64,000 nt of DNA from Salvelinus alpinus (taxonomy: Eukaryota; Chordata; Actinopteri; Salmoniformes; Salmonidae), in NCBI RefSeq assembly GCF_045679555.1, contig NC_092100.1:31311106-31375105 (forward strand). Reading direction: 5' to 3'. Made by a program: the position numbers and the translations under genes. Positions 24,320-35,247 of the stretch are shown here, one piece after another; position 1 is the stretch's first letter; each line of letters begins with the position of its first letter. The notes beneath the pieces are model-generated. The model did not search any database and was not told the origin of the DNA. It was given only the letters and a program-made list of their open reading frames with translations.

Positions 24320-24547
24320 GTACCCTGTTGCACAGAACACTAGCATTCAAACTTGGCATCATTTATTCATTATGTAACGATATGAATAAGTTATATGTCT
24401 AAAAATGAGACTTGGTTGGGAGTCGACATGGATTTTATAATGAGAAAAGTTCAACAGAAATGGGTATCATGGTTTTGCCCATTGAGGAGCTTGGCAGAGC
24501 TCATAATTTTGATATGATGGAGGATTTGGATGCCCAACTATACTGCT

Positions 24548-25030
24548 TATCCCAATAAGCTTTCACAGTCTCACGTCAGATTTAGACGTTCATCTATGTT
24601 TCTCGAATGTCTAACATCAAAGTTGTTCTAAACGTCATATTTCAAAGTTTTTAAGGTACATTTTATGCATCAACTCCACATTTCTAAGTTTAGGGTTAAG
24701 TTTAGGCATTAACTTCGAATTCTTAAGGTTAGGCATTATCTCCAAATGGTTAAGGTAAGTGTTACGGTTTGGGATAGACTTAAAACAAAAATATCAAAAA
24801 CAACTTTCTATCGCTGGATTTAAACATGCAATCTTTAGAACAAGAGGCTTACGCACATCCACCATCTGCGACCACAACGCCCAAGCAAAACCAAAACCTA
24901 CTTGTAACAGCGCTCACTGTTGCTCCTAGTGGCCGGTTTCCACGTCATCTCCCGACATCCTCAGACATGGATGGACATCGAATACTGACTTGTATCACGG
25001 GTGACCTGCCTGGCTTATTCTGCGAAAATA
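24548..25030 (+). repeat. Dispersed repeat family, copy 1
   Basis: The whole stretch is similar, in reverse complement, to 45341-45780. Anchors are ccaataagctttcacag against the reverse of aagagcttattgg, and ctcctagtggccggttt against the reverse of aactggccactagggg. Its reverse strand has agattgcatgtttaaatcc, resembling a tRNA B box. The matching copy has ggttgtgtgtccgatccc at the corresponding place. It may therefore be a tRNA-derived SINE or a repeat that captured one. No protein is coded. Family unknown to me. Confidence 0.65.
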
Positions 25031-28000
25031 TTTAAATGTTTTTAATGCTTTTCCTTTTTCTGGAGCTACTGGTATAGTATGCAACTATAATCTGTATTTA
25101 ACACAACATACTGTATACTTTACATGGGTGAGGTTCTTTAAAAAAGCCTCTGGTAACAGGCCACAGGCCTGAGCAGGTTGGCATTTATTGTAATGAATCT
25201 TGTTCTGGAGACAGCTCTGCAAAGTGGTCACTAGCTGGCACAGCCACAAAGTCATACAATCTGATTTTAAACCTAACCTTAACCGCACTGCTAATCCTAA
25301 TGCCTAACCTTAAATTAAGACCAAAAAGCAGATTTTTGTTTTCATTCATTTTTACTATATAGTCAATTTTGACTTAGCAGCTGGCCCATCTAGCGGGAAT
25401 CGCTCAGTTCTGCCTCCAGGGCAAGATTCATGACAATAAATGTCAAATGATAGATAGCAGAAAGAAGACATTCTATAACATTTGTAATAATAACTCTTTG
25501 TCTATGTTGTATGTGTACTCTAAATATCAAATGGCATTCTATTGATCATGAACTGTGTGTCAACTCTGGGATGAGGGCCAAATATTTCTGAAAGGTCAAA
25601 GATTTGCTCTGTCTAAATTCCCCTCGCAATTGGCTCATATACAAATAGTTTACAATTACTCTTCCTAAGTGTCCAGGAAATGAATCCAAGTCCAGTGTTT
25701 CCAGGGATTGACCCTGAAGAATTCATTTAATGTGCCAAAACAAATATGACACAGTGTACTCTAAACCCCAAGAAATAGACGGTAATGATACTCAAATTTC
25801 TGCTTCCTAGGAATGTGGAAATACGTTTTGATCATTAACATACTGGACACGCACAACATCATGTTTGACCAATAAATTGACAGTACTAGTGCAATGATTC
25901 TAGGTCTAATGTTTTTGTGTGACAAGTTGTGCTATCCAGTTCCAATACAATCAAAGTACAAAATATATAGTATTACTTTATATCATAGTACAGCCTAGAG
26001 ATATGGCTTACCACATGGCCTGATCAGGAAAAACTCACATGCTCACATGGTCAGAAAAACTCCTGCCCCTATCATCATGTCACTTAAGAATTTATAGGAC
26101 AAAGTTATTGAAATTGGATCCCCCCCAAAATAGAGATTTTAAGAATGAACACAGAGTAAATGTTCCTGTCGCTTTGATTCTCCCATAGCTGTGTCTCTGA
26201 CTCTCATGGTTAAATGCTCTAGAAGTTATGGGGAGACCAATGGCAACAGGCAGTGGTTAAACCACAGTAGCAGAAAGGTTAATACACTCAGCACATGTTG
26301 CCTCTTACAACAGGTGGTGCAGAGCAATCGGCGGCTCCCAGCATTCCAGCTTTCCATGCCGGTGGCCCCTGGTATTCTGGGATTTACACTGCCTCCCCTC
26401 CTTCCAACCACACAGGCCTGACTGACAAGCTAATCGTTGGGCTGGGATCCCCTCAGCTATTGATTCCACTGCAACACAACACCTCCCAGTCAATGAAACT
26501 GCAATATAATGCTTGAGCTGCAAAGAAAAGGGGAGGATTAGCGTGTTGAGCAACTGGAAGAAATTTGCTGCTGCTGCGTCCATAGCTCACTCCTCCTTGC
26601 AGCTGCCGGTAGGTAGAAACAGAGCGGCACAAATAAAGTGGGGAAAAATGTGTCTCAGGGGGTAGGAGCTTGGAGAGGCAGGTTATTAAAAGCCACAAAG
26701 TGGAGCTCATGCTGGGCAGAGAAAAATAGCTGCAGCGCGTTGAAGGCACACTTGAAAAGAAGGGGGTCTCTTTCTAAATTGTTCTAATCCTCTGAGTGTT
26801 TTATTTCCTTGAGTTTAGTAGTTTAGCAACGTTGCCTCAGCTTGTGCATATGCTTCACTTCATCCCAAACAGGTCCAAAAGGACAGTGTTTGTGGGACCC
26901 AGCAAGGCCTTATGTTATTATGAAATGATAATAATAGATCTTTTGAAAATATGTAATAATTTGCAGCTCGTGTAGATAAGCAATAGTTTATTACACATTT
27001 ATAACAACTACATATTTTGTGCTATATATTTTCAGAAGAGTTGACATGCATTTTTATAATTATGTTAAACAACCTGCAACACAGCTATGCCTATTTCTCC
27101 ACTCATCTTTTGATAAAGCTTGACAAGCCATGTTCAGTTTTTTTTAAACACAATACCACGCTTTCTAATTATTGATCCAAAAGGCACAGTAACTGCAACA
27201 CAGACTGCAATTAGTAGTGTTATTGTTGGTTTCAGTCATTTAGTCAAGTATCCTATTTCCATGCTGTGTGCACACTTAATTAAAACAAATGTGTTACATA
27301 TATATCAGGGATCAACAGCCTTCAAAAAGCCTCTTATGGCTTAGGGAGTCAATGCAACAAGGAGGATGACAAATCAATGTTTTTGGTCGCTTACGCCACA
27401 GGGATTGAATCAAACACTTGAATATTGTCAACTACCACCCAGACACTGAAATAGTATTTACTCCCCAAAGGGATGAGTGAGTTATAGTTAAATTAAAGCA
27501 CTATTTCTCAGGAATTTTTCCTCCCTCAAAATACCGTTTGAAAAGATAATAAAATAAGTTAAGTCTGCTGGGAGGGGAGAGAGGACATTTAACATTTTAT
27601 TACATTTTAAAAGACGTACCAAACATCTGACCTTTTGTCCCTTCTCCCTCAATTCTTCTCTGTGATACTTAAAATAAATTCAACATCAAACTCAGCTATA
27701 ATAAACATCATTCCTCCCAATGAAGTTCCTATGTGAGAATTGCCAGGACAATCTGAGATATTAAAAATATTTTCCGCTGCCGTGGAATCGCCTATGGTAC
27801 AATTTCCGTTTATATTCATCAAAACACCCAAAAAATTGTCCACATTTGTCTGTTATGATAGTCAATGACACCTGATGTTATTTATGAAGCAACAAGTAGA
27901 AATCCCATATGCAATGCAATTACAGTCAACTCCCAGCTACCCCATTAAAAACAGGAATTTAGCTCAGGTTGCCACGTCTCCCTGCCATCTACTGTTGAAA

Positions 28001-28271
28001 TTCAAATAAGATATGTACAGTAGTTATTGTACTGACTCTATCACTGTTGCTGCAGATATTTGTCACCTATTTATCTTTGGTCCTTAACATGTCAAGATAA
28101 TTGGCTGGCTCATATTTGGATGCAGCGAGGACTTAAGGCTTTGGTATGCTTCGGTTCGGCTGGCGACCCAGATGAATGTGCTCGCAAACTCCCTTAAAAG
28201 ACCTTCGCTTGAAAAATGAGAAAAAAGCAGCAATAGTGCTGTTTGTCCATCTTGAGATGCTGTAGTCAGTA
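25031..28271. other. No gene recognised
   Basis: Long unassigned stretch. The segment 25266-25430 (ccttaaccgcactgctaatc and following) looks like part of a salmonid dispersed repeat from recall only. The frames around 26190-26750 have no motif support. Confidence 0.5.
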
Positions 28272-28697
28272 TACAGTGCATTCGGAAAATTATTCAGACC
28301 CATTGACTTTTTCCACATTCTGTCACGTTACAGCCTTATATATTTAAAAAAATCTACATCAATTTACACCTAATATCCCATAATGCCAAAGCAAGAACAG
28401 GTTTGTAGAAATGTTTGCTAATTTATTAAAAATTAAAAACAGAAATACCTTAACATAAGTATTCAGACCTTTTGCTGTGAGACTCGATATTGAGCTCAGG
28501 TGCATCCTATTTCCATTGATCCTCCTTGAGATGTTTCTACAACTTGATTGGAGTCCACCTGTGGTAAATTCAATTGATTGGACATGATTTGGAAAGGCAC
28601 ACACCTGTCTATATAAGGACCCACAGTTGACAGTGCATGTCAGAGCAAAAACCAAGCCATGAGGTCGAAGGAATTGTCCGTAGAGCTCCGGGACAGG
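28272..28697 (+). mobile_element. Tc1-like transposon, left half, cut by LTR element
   Basis: It starts tacagtgcattcggaaaat, the same terminal sequence as the elements at 39206 and 63296. It can be followed through gatttggaaaggcacacacc and tgtcagagcaaaaaccaagc to the transposase start region (gaaggaattgtccgtagag). At 28698 it stops abruptly at the start of an LTR. The right half is absent beyond the LTR element, so a deletion or truncation followed the insertion. Confidence 0.93.
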
Positions 28698-28830
28698 TGT
28701 CACGTTCTGACCTTAGTTCCTTTTATGTCTTTATTTTAGTTTGGTCAGGGCGTGAGTTGGGGTGGGCATTCTATGTTGTTCTGCTATTTTTTGTTCTGTA
28801 CGTTATATTTCTATGTGTTTGGCCTAGTAT

Positions 28831-28878
28831 GGTTCTCAATCAGAGGCAGGTGTCGATCGTTGTCTCTGATTGAGAATC
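28831..28878 (+). repeat. LTR hairpin, copy 1
   Basis: Arms 28831-28848 (ggttctcaatcagaggca) and 28861-28878 (tgtctctgattgagaatc) pair over 18 positions with two G-T wobbles and a 12-base loop. The same structure is in copy 2 with the wobbles placed differently. Confidence 0.85.
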
Positions 28879-29021
28879 ATACTTAGGTAGCCTGTTTTCC
28901 CACTATGGGTTGTGGGTAGTTGTTTTCCGTTTCAGTGTTTGCACCATTCGGGACTGTTTGGGTTTTCATTTTGATTCTCTTGTTCTTTTTGTATTTTGTA
29001 TTCATTCTATTAAAAGATATT

Positions 29022-29666
29022 ATGGATACGTACCACGCTGCACATTGGTCCGATATTTCCCACTCCTCCTCAGACGAAGAGGATGAAAGCCGTTACAGAG
29101 CTACCCACCAACCAAGGACCAAGCAGCGTGGTAACCAGGAGCAGAGGGTTCTGGACTCCTGGACTTGGGAGGAGATACTAGACGGTAAGGGACCCTGGGC
29201 ACAGGCTGGGGAATATCGCCGCCCCATAGAAGAACTGGAGGCAGCGAAAGCTGAGCGGCGGCGATATGAAGAGGTAGCACGGCAGCGCGACAGGCACGAG
29301 AGGCAGCCCCCCAATTTTTTGGGGGGAGGGTACACGGGGAGTGTGGCGGAGTCAGGTTGGAGACCTGAGCCCACTCCTTGTGCTTATCGTAAGCAGCGTG
29401 TTACTGGTCAGGCACCGTGTTATGCGGTGAAGCGTACGGTGTCGCCAGTACGCGTTCAGAGCCCGGTGGGCTATATGCAAGTGCCATGCAAGTGTGGGCA
29501 TCCAGCCAGGGCGTATTGTGCCGGCTCAGCGTGTCTGGTCTCCGGTACGCCGTTTCGGCTCAGGGTATCCTGCGCCGGCTCTGCGTGCTGTGTCTCCGGG
29601 GCGCTGGGAGGGTGCAGTGCGTCCTATGCCTGCGCTCCACCCGTGCCGGGCGAAGGTGGGCATTAA
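29022..29666 (+). CDS. LTR-element ORF, charged N-terminal part (Gag-like, unknown)
   Basis: I do not recognise this protein. The ATG at 29022 (MDTYHAAHW) corresponds to the ATG of copy 2 at 56588 (MYVHHAALW) and lies inside the LTR, so translation would cross the LTR/internal border. Next come an acidic Ser/Glu/Asp run (SSSDEEDES), a basic stretch, and a conserved block with WTWEEIL, WAQAGEYRRP, EELEAAKAER and RRYEEVARQ, probably helical or coiled-coil. Then comes VAESGWRPE...CYAVKRTVSPV. Copy 2 keeps this block at the amino-acid level despite many base changes, which suggests past selection on the protein. The later part (after about 29480) is the wrong frame of the proline-rich region. A structural Gag-like role is inference. 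There are no zinc knuckles and no enzyme motifs. Confidence 0.55.
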   Translation: MDTYHAAHWSDISHSSSDEEDESRYRATHQPRTKQRGNQEQRVLDSWTWEEILDGKGPWAQAGEYRRPIEELEAAKAERRRYEEVARQRDRHERQPPNFLGGGYTGSVAESGWRPEPTPCAYRKQRVTGQAPCYAVKRTVSPVRVQSPVGYMQVPCKCGHPARAYCAGSACLVSGTPFRLRVSCAGSACCVSGALGGCSASYACAPPVPGEGGH

Positions 29667-30324
29667 GCCTAAAAAAGAGGTGCGAGTAGTATGCACTAGA
29701 TCTCCAGTGCTCACCCACAGCCCGGTTCAACATGTGCCTGCACTCTGGAGGGTCCGGGCTAAAGTGGTCATCCAGCCTGGAGGAGTGGTGCCAAGGCTGC
29801 GCACCAGAGCTCCAGTGCTCCCCCACAGCCCGGTCCTTCCGGTGCCTCCTCCAAGCACCAGGCCTCCTGTAGGTCTCCCCAGCCTGGTGGGTCCTGTGGC
29901 AGCCCTACGCACCAGGCTGCCTCTCCGTCTCCTCCCTCCAGGTCCGCCCGTCTGTCCTGAGCTGCCAGAGCCGCCCGTCTGTCCTGAGCTGCCAGAGCCG
30001 CCCGTCAGTCAGGAGCTGCCAGAGCCGCCTGTCAGTCAGGAGCTGCCAGAGCCGCCCTCCTGTCCGGAGCTGCCAGAGTCGCCCTCCTGTCCGGAGCTGC
30101 CAGAGTCGCCCTCCTGTCCGGAGCTGCCGGTCAGTCCAGAGGCTCTCCTCAGTCCAGAGGCGCTCCTCAGTCTAGAGGCGCCCCTCATTCCAGTGGTGCC
30201 CTCTACTAGGGTCTCCAATCCGGGGTCAGTGGCGAGGGTCGACGCTTCTAAGGTGCCACATAAGTGGGTCGAGACTATGGTGGGGTGGGGTCCACGTCCC
30301 GCTCCAGAGCCGCCACCGCGGTAA
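29494..30324 (+). CDS. LTR-element proline-rich repeat ORF (+1 frame)
   Basis: This open frame has no ATG at its beginning (first usable codon GTG). It lies in the +1 frame relative to 29022-29666, so it is likely reached by a frameshift or was once fused. It encodes a basic, Pro/Val/Arg-rich chain with recurring IQPG, RAPVLPHSPV and RTRLPLRLLP-type units. Seven 9-residue repeats follow (PPVCPELPE and PPSCPELPE types, about 29941-30129), then 6-residue SPEALL units. Copy 2 (57040-57888) has the same N-terminal two thirds but entirely different 9-residue repeats. It ends PRPAPEPPPR before a stop near 30324. No known domain is visible and the function is unknown. Confidence 0.5.
   Translation: MGIQPGRIVPAQRVWSPVRRFGSGYPAPALRAVSPGRWEGAVRPMPALHPCRAKVGIKPKKEVRVVCTRSPVLTHSPVQHVPALWRVRAKVVIQPGGVVPRLRTRAPVLPHSPVLPVPPPSTRPPVGLPSLVGPVAALRTRLPLRLLPPGPPVCPELPEPPVCPELPEPPVSQELPEPPVSQELPEPPSCPELPESPSCPELPESPSCPELPVSPEALLSPEALLSLEAPLIPVVPSTRVSNPGSVARVDASKVPHKWVETMVGWGPRPAPEPPPR
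29941..30129 (+). repeat. 27-bp coding tandem repeat (seven units)
   Basis: Units of 27 bp of the type ccgcccgtctgtcctgagct (plus gccagag) are repeated seven times in the proline-rich frame. Neighbouring pairs are most alike, as expected for stepwise duplication. Three 18-bp units follow at about 30130-30186. Confidence 0.92.
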
Positions 30325-30519
30325 ATGCCCACCCAGACACTCCCCTATAGGTTCAGGTTTTGCGTCCGGAGTCCGCACCTTTGGGGGGGGGGGGGGTACT
30401 GTCACGTTCTGACCTTAGTTCCTTTTTTATGTCTTTATTTTAGTTTGGTCAGGGCGTGAGTTGGGGTGGGCATTCTATGTTGTTTTTCTATGTTGTGGGC
30501 ATTCTATGTTGTTTTCCAA

Positions 30520-30800
30520 TTCAGTCCTATTCAAAATCCTATTTTCTCTAACCCCTAAACCTAAACCGTACTCTTACCCTTACCCTAACCTTAACCCAAA
30601 AACCTAAAATAAAAAACTCTAAAACTAACCCTAAAACTAACCCTAGCTCCTAACTCTAACCCTAACACTAATTTTTACCTTAACCCTAAACCCCCTAGAA
30701 ATAGCATTTGACCTCGTGGGGACTAACAAACAGAATGTCCTCAGTTGGTCACATTTTTGTTAGGACTTCTGGTCCCCACGAGAATATTTAAACATGTCCA
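30520..30800. repeat. Degenerate CCCTAA-like tract and flanking dispersed repeat
   Basis: From about 30545 to 30700 the sequence is full of imperfect telomere-like units (ccctaaacc, cttaccctaacctta). An inverted pair follows, ctcgtggggac (near 30713) and gtccccacgag (near 30773). It is an interstitial, strongly decayed tract. I recall it as part of a common salmonid repeat and not as a true telomere relic. Confidence 0.6.
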
Positions 30801-32442
30801 CCACATACACACATATACACACACACAGTATACTTTTAATAACAAAGTATTTTCCGTCAGCGGCATTAAAATGGTGACATTTGCAACTTGATACCCCATA
30901 TACATCCAGACAAAAAATGTGCTATTGGTCGAGGAGGCTCAGTGTAAAAATAGAGGGCTTGTGTCAATGCAAATGTCTCTTACTCTCAACATAGACGTCA
31001 AACCCTGAAGCCTACTGACCGATTGCGAAAAGCATGCTGTAGACGTGTCTGCCTCTGATTGTTCCAGTGACCACTGCATAGGCTAATGCAAATTAGTCAT
31101 AAAAGATGATGTGTGACCTTTATATTAAAACGTAATGGGAGCTATTAATATGCAGCAACACATTTGCCATCATTTTTTTTTTATGGATTGAAAAACTTGT
31201 GGGTATTTAGTGTAAATGCATTTATAAATATATTTTTGGCTGAGCTCTGTCCCGTACTGAGTTTGCTTCTCTTTGTCCTTGCGACAAGAATGAAAGTACT
31301 ATTGTGAAACTTTTATGTAACGAGAGGGTGTAGTGAAAATGCTCGCGTGAAAGCAAAGCATAGGCACTGCCCCTGCCCTAATTTCTAGAGCCCTTTAATT
31401 TTCTCACTTCTCTGCTGTGAAAAACCCACTCACACTAATTTACTCCTCCCACTGACCTGATAGAGACACCTCCCTACTCCACCTCTAATGAAGATACCAG
31501 CAGGCAGGCATGGTACCCTTTATGGGCCAAATGTATACATTATAACCTGACGATTGGCCCAATTAAAATAACGTGTAGCTAAGTCAGAAGGTAGTCCCAA
31601 CCAGAGTTTGAACCTGGGACCTTGAAACTGTCAACCTACACCTTAACCCAACTTTATGATGAAGTTGAAAGGTGAAGAGTTAAAGTATCCTCACGCTTCA
31701 CTACTGTAAGTTCCTTATGCATGATCACACACTCAATGTCTGCAACTGTGGGGCCATCCCACTTCTGACACAAATATAGCAATGTCAGGGGGTAGCCCCA
31801 ACTGGGGGTTATACTGAGTGACGTCACTTCCTCTTGAACTTGCAGACGTGTTGCTGTGCGTTTTGTTGCCAACCTTATTTTGCTCGCTGACAACTTTACG
31901 GTTTTTACTTTTTACTTTTTAATTACCGTTTATATATATATTTTTATTTTTTTATTTTTTATTTTTTTTATGTTCAAGGATGGAAGTCCCATCGTTTTAA
32001 TAAGATATTTTGCATTAGCTAGCTAGTCCCCCATGGAGCCAACGTTGGTGAGTTTGAGTTGTATATATGTTTTGCATTCTGCCGCATTTGAGTTTGCTGA
32101 CCATTAGGATTCACTATAACCCGTATTACAATTTTTATCCACTCTGTAAATAATGTGTTGCATTGTGGGATCGATAAGGGGCTAAATACTAGTAAACAGC
32201 TAGCGAGTTTGCTGCTAGTTAGCGACTGGGCTGTTTCTGCGATACACTAGTTTCTGATGTTAGCAATAGGCCATTAACTCATACTTCATGTTATATTCAG
32301 TGCTACAAAAACAGCAGGCAACAGTTCACTTTTGGCATTTTACGATGGTCCTCTCAAATGTTTACCCCCCTAAATCAAAACATTGTTTGCACTGTGATGT
32401 CATAGTGAAATAGAGTTATTAGTTAGCATTAGATTGGGAACT
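30801..32442. other. No gene recognised; T-rich stretch
   Basis: Unassigned DNA with a poly-T/AT-rich patch at about 31900-31975. The segment 31590-31640 (gagtttgaacctgggacc) is B-box-like on the reverse strand, which may mark a decayed SINE. The region 31810-31915 could be the 5' end of a LINE, but I cannot support this. Confidence 0.45.
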
Positions 32443-33373
32443 GGTCCCAGATTCACAAAACACAAAAACTTAAGAAGCTTAAAAAAAAATAAGTTAAGAT
32501 ATAATGATCTTCTTACAAACTTTTCAAATATCTTCTTGCAAATATTCTTAAGATGTTTGTTGCTAGGCAAATCAAATCAAATCAAATGTATTTATATAGC
32601 CCTTCTTACACCAGCTGATATCTCAAAGTGCTGTACAGAAACCCAGCCTAAAACCATAAACAGCAAGCAATGCAGGCGTAGAAGCACGGTATTAGGCAAG
32701 CATTTTAGCTAGCTATCTAGCTAGGAATGGCAATCATGCTAGCATATTTCTTACTGAAATTACTTTTCTAAAACATGTTCTTGGATTTAAAATAATCAAT
32801 ACTGAAACTTTCAGATTAAGTTTGTGAGTGAATTAAACATGTTCAATTGCTTTCATTAGCTTTTTCTCTCACTGCCCTGAGTTTAAGACAAGGGTTTAGC
32901 TATCTTGGAATTAAGAACATTTCCAAGAACTTTATTTTCAAGAATCTAATTTCTTCTTAACTTTTTTCTTAAGGAGAAACAGAAGAAAGTGCGCAAGACG
33001 ATTTCCAATTACCATTTTGAGGAATAGCAACTTTGGTTAACTTTCTTCTTAAATCTATAGTTAAGGAAAAAATGGCAGTTAAGAAGAAATGTCTTCTTTA
33101 AGAAAGTTTTGTGATTCACAAAACACTTCTTACGCAAAAACCTAAGAAGCTTCTTAAGAAAAAAATAAGAAGTTCATAAGATAGTAAGTGTAATTCCTCA
33201 ACAATATCTTAAGATGTCATGATTTTCTTACAAACATCTCAAATATCTTCTTGCAAACTTCTTACATATCTTCTCATAATGATTGTTGCTAGGCAACTGA
33301 TTTAGCTAGCTAGCAATGGCAATCATGTTAGCATATTTCATACTTCTTAAGAAGGTTTTGTGAATCTGGGCCC
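32443..33373. mobile_element. Two abutting TIR elements of one family
   Basis: The outer ends are ggtcccagattcacaaaac (32443) and gttttgtgaatctgggccc (ending 33373), an inverted pair. In the middle, near 33105-33123, an inverted end (gttttgtga) meets a fresh direct end (ttcacaaaac) head to tail. The stretch is therefore two units of about 670 and 260 bp. Both carry cttaagaagctt-like text, cttcttgcaaa, gttgctaggcaa and aatggcaatcatg, showing common origin. No transposase is seen. They are non-autonomous; superfamily unclear. Confidence 0.75.
32571..32692 (-). mobile_element. LINE 3'-tail insertion with 7-bp target duplication
   Basis: A 122-bp segment starts with an atcaa array, then atttatatagcccttcttac and gctgatatctcaaagtgctg. 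It is flanked on both sides by taggcaa (32564-32570 and 32693-32699). The sister unit at about 33290 has the undisturbed site (ttgctaggcaactgatttagc). From recall the inserted text is a common teleost LINE 3' end; the tail orientation implies the minus strand. Confidence 0.85.
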
Positions 33374-33374
33374 T

Positions 33375-34057
33375 GGGGCCTCATTTATAAAACGGACTTA
33401 CAATCAATTTTGATCTTTCGTATGATTTACTCAGAAAACCACATATAAGTAGTTATTTATGAAACCTTACTTTGATGTGGAAATTATCTTATCTCTACGC
33501 AAAGTCTAGACTTGACGTAAGTGATTTTCCTACTGGTTATGTATGGATATTAGTTTTTCCCTTGCAGTTTAAGGTTAGACAATTTCTTTTTCACATCAGC
33601 CACAGTTCTGTCTTGCTGCCCCACCTCATTCACTGCAGCGGCGACACACTCCCAAGCAACCTGTTTGGCTTTGTTTGTCAACCCACTATTTAGTCAACCA
33701 AATAATAGGTGTTGCCTGTCTTCAATCTCCTCTTCCATTGCTGTGATCTCGTCTTCCAAAAAGTTTGCTTTTCTCTTTTGGTCCATGGCTATTCCTGACT
33801 AAAGCCTCATTTGTGCTAGCATTCTATAAGGGGAAATCGCTGATTGTAAGGTACGTTCAGGTGGCGTCAATTTTAAGTTAATTTGAGATTTATAGATCAC
33901 AGGTGCGTCAGTTACAAATGGGTTTCTTAGAACCTGTGTAAGCAAGGTTTTTTATGCTCAGTATCTTTTATGAATCGAACGTAAGCACGCCGTCGGAAAT
34001 GATCTCACGACTAAGTTCAAGTATAAATCTAAGATTTTTTTTTATAAATGAGGCCCC
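33375..34057 (-). mobile_element. Harbinger-like element remnant
   Basis: The ends ggggcctcatttataaa (33375) and tttataaatgaggcccc (34041-34057) are perfect 17-bp inverted copies around a 683-bp unit. On the minus strand it holds a Myb/SANT-like reading frame (33547-33786), the kind of accessory DNA-binding protein carried by PIF/Harbinger transposons. No DDE transposase is present. A 3-bp target duplication is not evident. It directly abuts the preceding TIR element. Confidence 0.72.
33547..33786 (-). pseudogene. Myb/SANT-like DNA-binding domain fragment
   Basis: Reading the minus strand from the ATG at 33786 gives about 78 codons with one internal stop. They include KRKANFLEDEI, MEEEIEDRQHLLFG, then after the stop LNSGLTNKAKQVAWE, VAAAVNEVGQQDRTVADVKK and KLSNLKLQ. 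The pattern of a basic start, acidic helix, tNKAK..WE..AAVN and rTvadvKKK matches the Myb/SANT-like family found in Harbinger accessory proteins and NAIF1-like proteins. The stop (tga after LLFG) and shortness mark it as a pseudogene. It would have bound the transposon ends and recruited the transposase. Confidence 0.65.
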
Positions 34058-34846
34058 GTGTCCCCGGCCTTGTTCTTAATCTTAGCTATAGCAGCACTTT
34101 AGTTTTCACTCTGCCCATTGGTCAAGACGACCTCCACTGCCTCAATTTATTCTCACTACATTTGCATGAGCCATGAGATGAGAAGCAACTAAGGAAAGAT
34201 CAGAGGGATAAAAAAAACGGTTTAGGCGCTTCTCTAGGACCCTCAAAGCTTATAACTCTTAAACAGAGTGCCTGGGTCAGTCAATAAAGGCAAATAAAAC
34301 CGAAGTGTAGGCCCAAAGAGGCCCTCTTCTCCCTGAAAACAGGCAGTTTAGCCATAAAGCTGAAGGCAGTTATTACATGGTGACTTTTAATGCAGACACG
34401 ATTTGTGGTCACTAAAGCCCAGGCCTGCCGGAGGCAAGCCTCAAGCAGCAGTGTTCTAATTGGACCAGTTTGTTGACTGTCAAGATAATGGCGAAATCAG
34501 TAGCAGACGGCCAGAGCACCGTAAATAGCAAAGGTAATTAGAGAGCTTGTCAAAAGCAGAGTGTGGGTAGATGTTCCTGGTTACAGAAAGTGTAGCAGGT
34601 ACAAGAAGTGATGACAAAAATTCAAAGTTAAGAGGCGGACCCCTGGACGTATTAGGTGAATACTGAAAAATTGGTGACATACTGTATATGTGCAGTTTCA
34701 TGTTGAGAAAAAAGGGTTCAGTGGGAAAAATGGTTCAGCAGGATATTGAAAGGACCTGCAGTTGACGATTAAATTAGGGGTTTATTTGTTTATACTGTCC
34801 TCTTTATCAATTATAAACATATTGTATTGTGTTGTGTACATTACTT
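34058..34846. other. No gene recognised
   Basis: Unassigned DNA between a Harbinger-like remnant and a Gypsy-type LTR; no supported frames. Confidence 0.5.
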
Positions 34847-35247
34847 TATGATGACACAGACTACTTCTGTATGTTTATACTGTTTAATATAAAGTAAAAC
34901 ATATATTTTACAGAACACATGTGCTGGCTGCATTCCTAGGCTTTCACCTTCTCGCCCCCATACTCAGCTCTCACCCGTGACATCACTGCCTCTTACATCA
35001 CTGCTCAACATTAACATTAACATTACACCACATCTCCCTTTCTGGAGAACAAAGGGTAGACTGCCTTTGTCTCAGCAGGTCATAAAGAGTTATTCTGCCC
35101 TTGTAAAACAGATCTGTTCCTAGTCTGGCTTTTCACTAAAGCTCAGTATATCAGGTGAACATTTCACAGTTATTTTCTTAGACAAATAATCTTTCTGTTG
35201 AATTGTCCTCAACACTTTAAACTTGAATACACGTTACTTTCAGTCTC

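Larger units (their letters stand above)
28698..30519 (+). mobile_element. Non-autonomous LTR retroelement, copy 1 (3' LTR truncated)
   Basis: The left LTR (28698-29097, about 400 bp) begins tgtcacgttctgacctta. The same text restarts at 30400 after a G-rich tract (30382-30396), which would serve as polypurine tract. The second LTR is cut off at about 30519. The internal part holds a reading frame with charged and proline-rich sections but no protease, reverse transcriptase or integrase motif. No classical TGG-type primer-binding site follows the left LTR (next bases gagctacccacc). Copy 2 at 56282-58315 is complete and confirms the LTR limits. It sits inside a Tc1-like element at 28697. Confidence 0.85.

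Noticed and set aside
30545-30700. Interstitial telomere relic
   Set aside because: Units are irregular CCCTAA-like variants mixed with other text and part of what looks like a dispersed repeat; no clean array.
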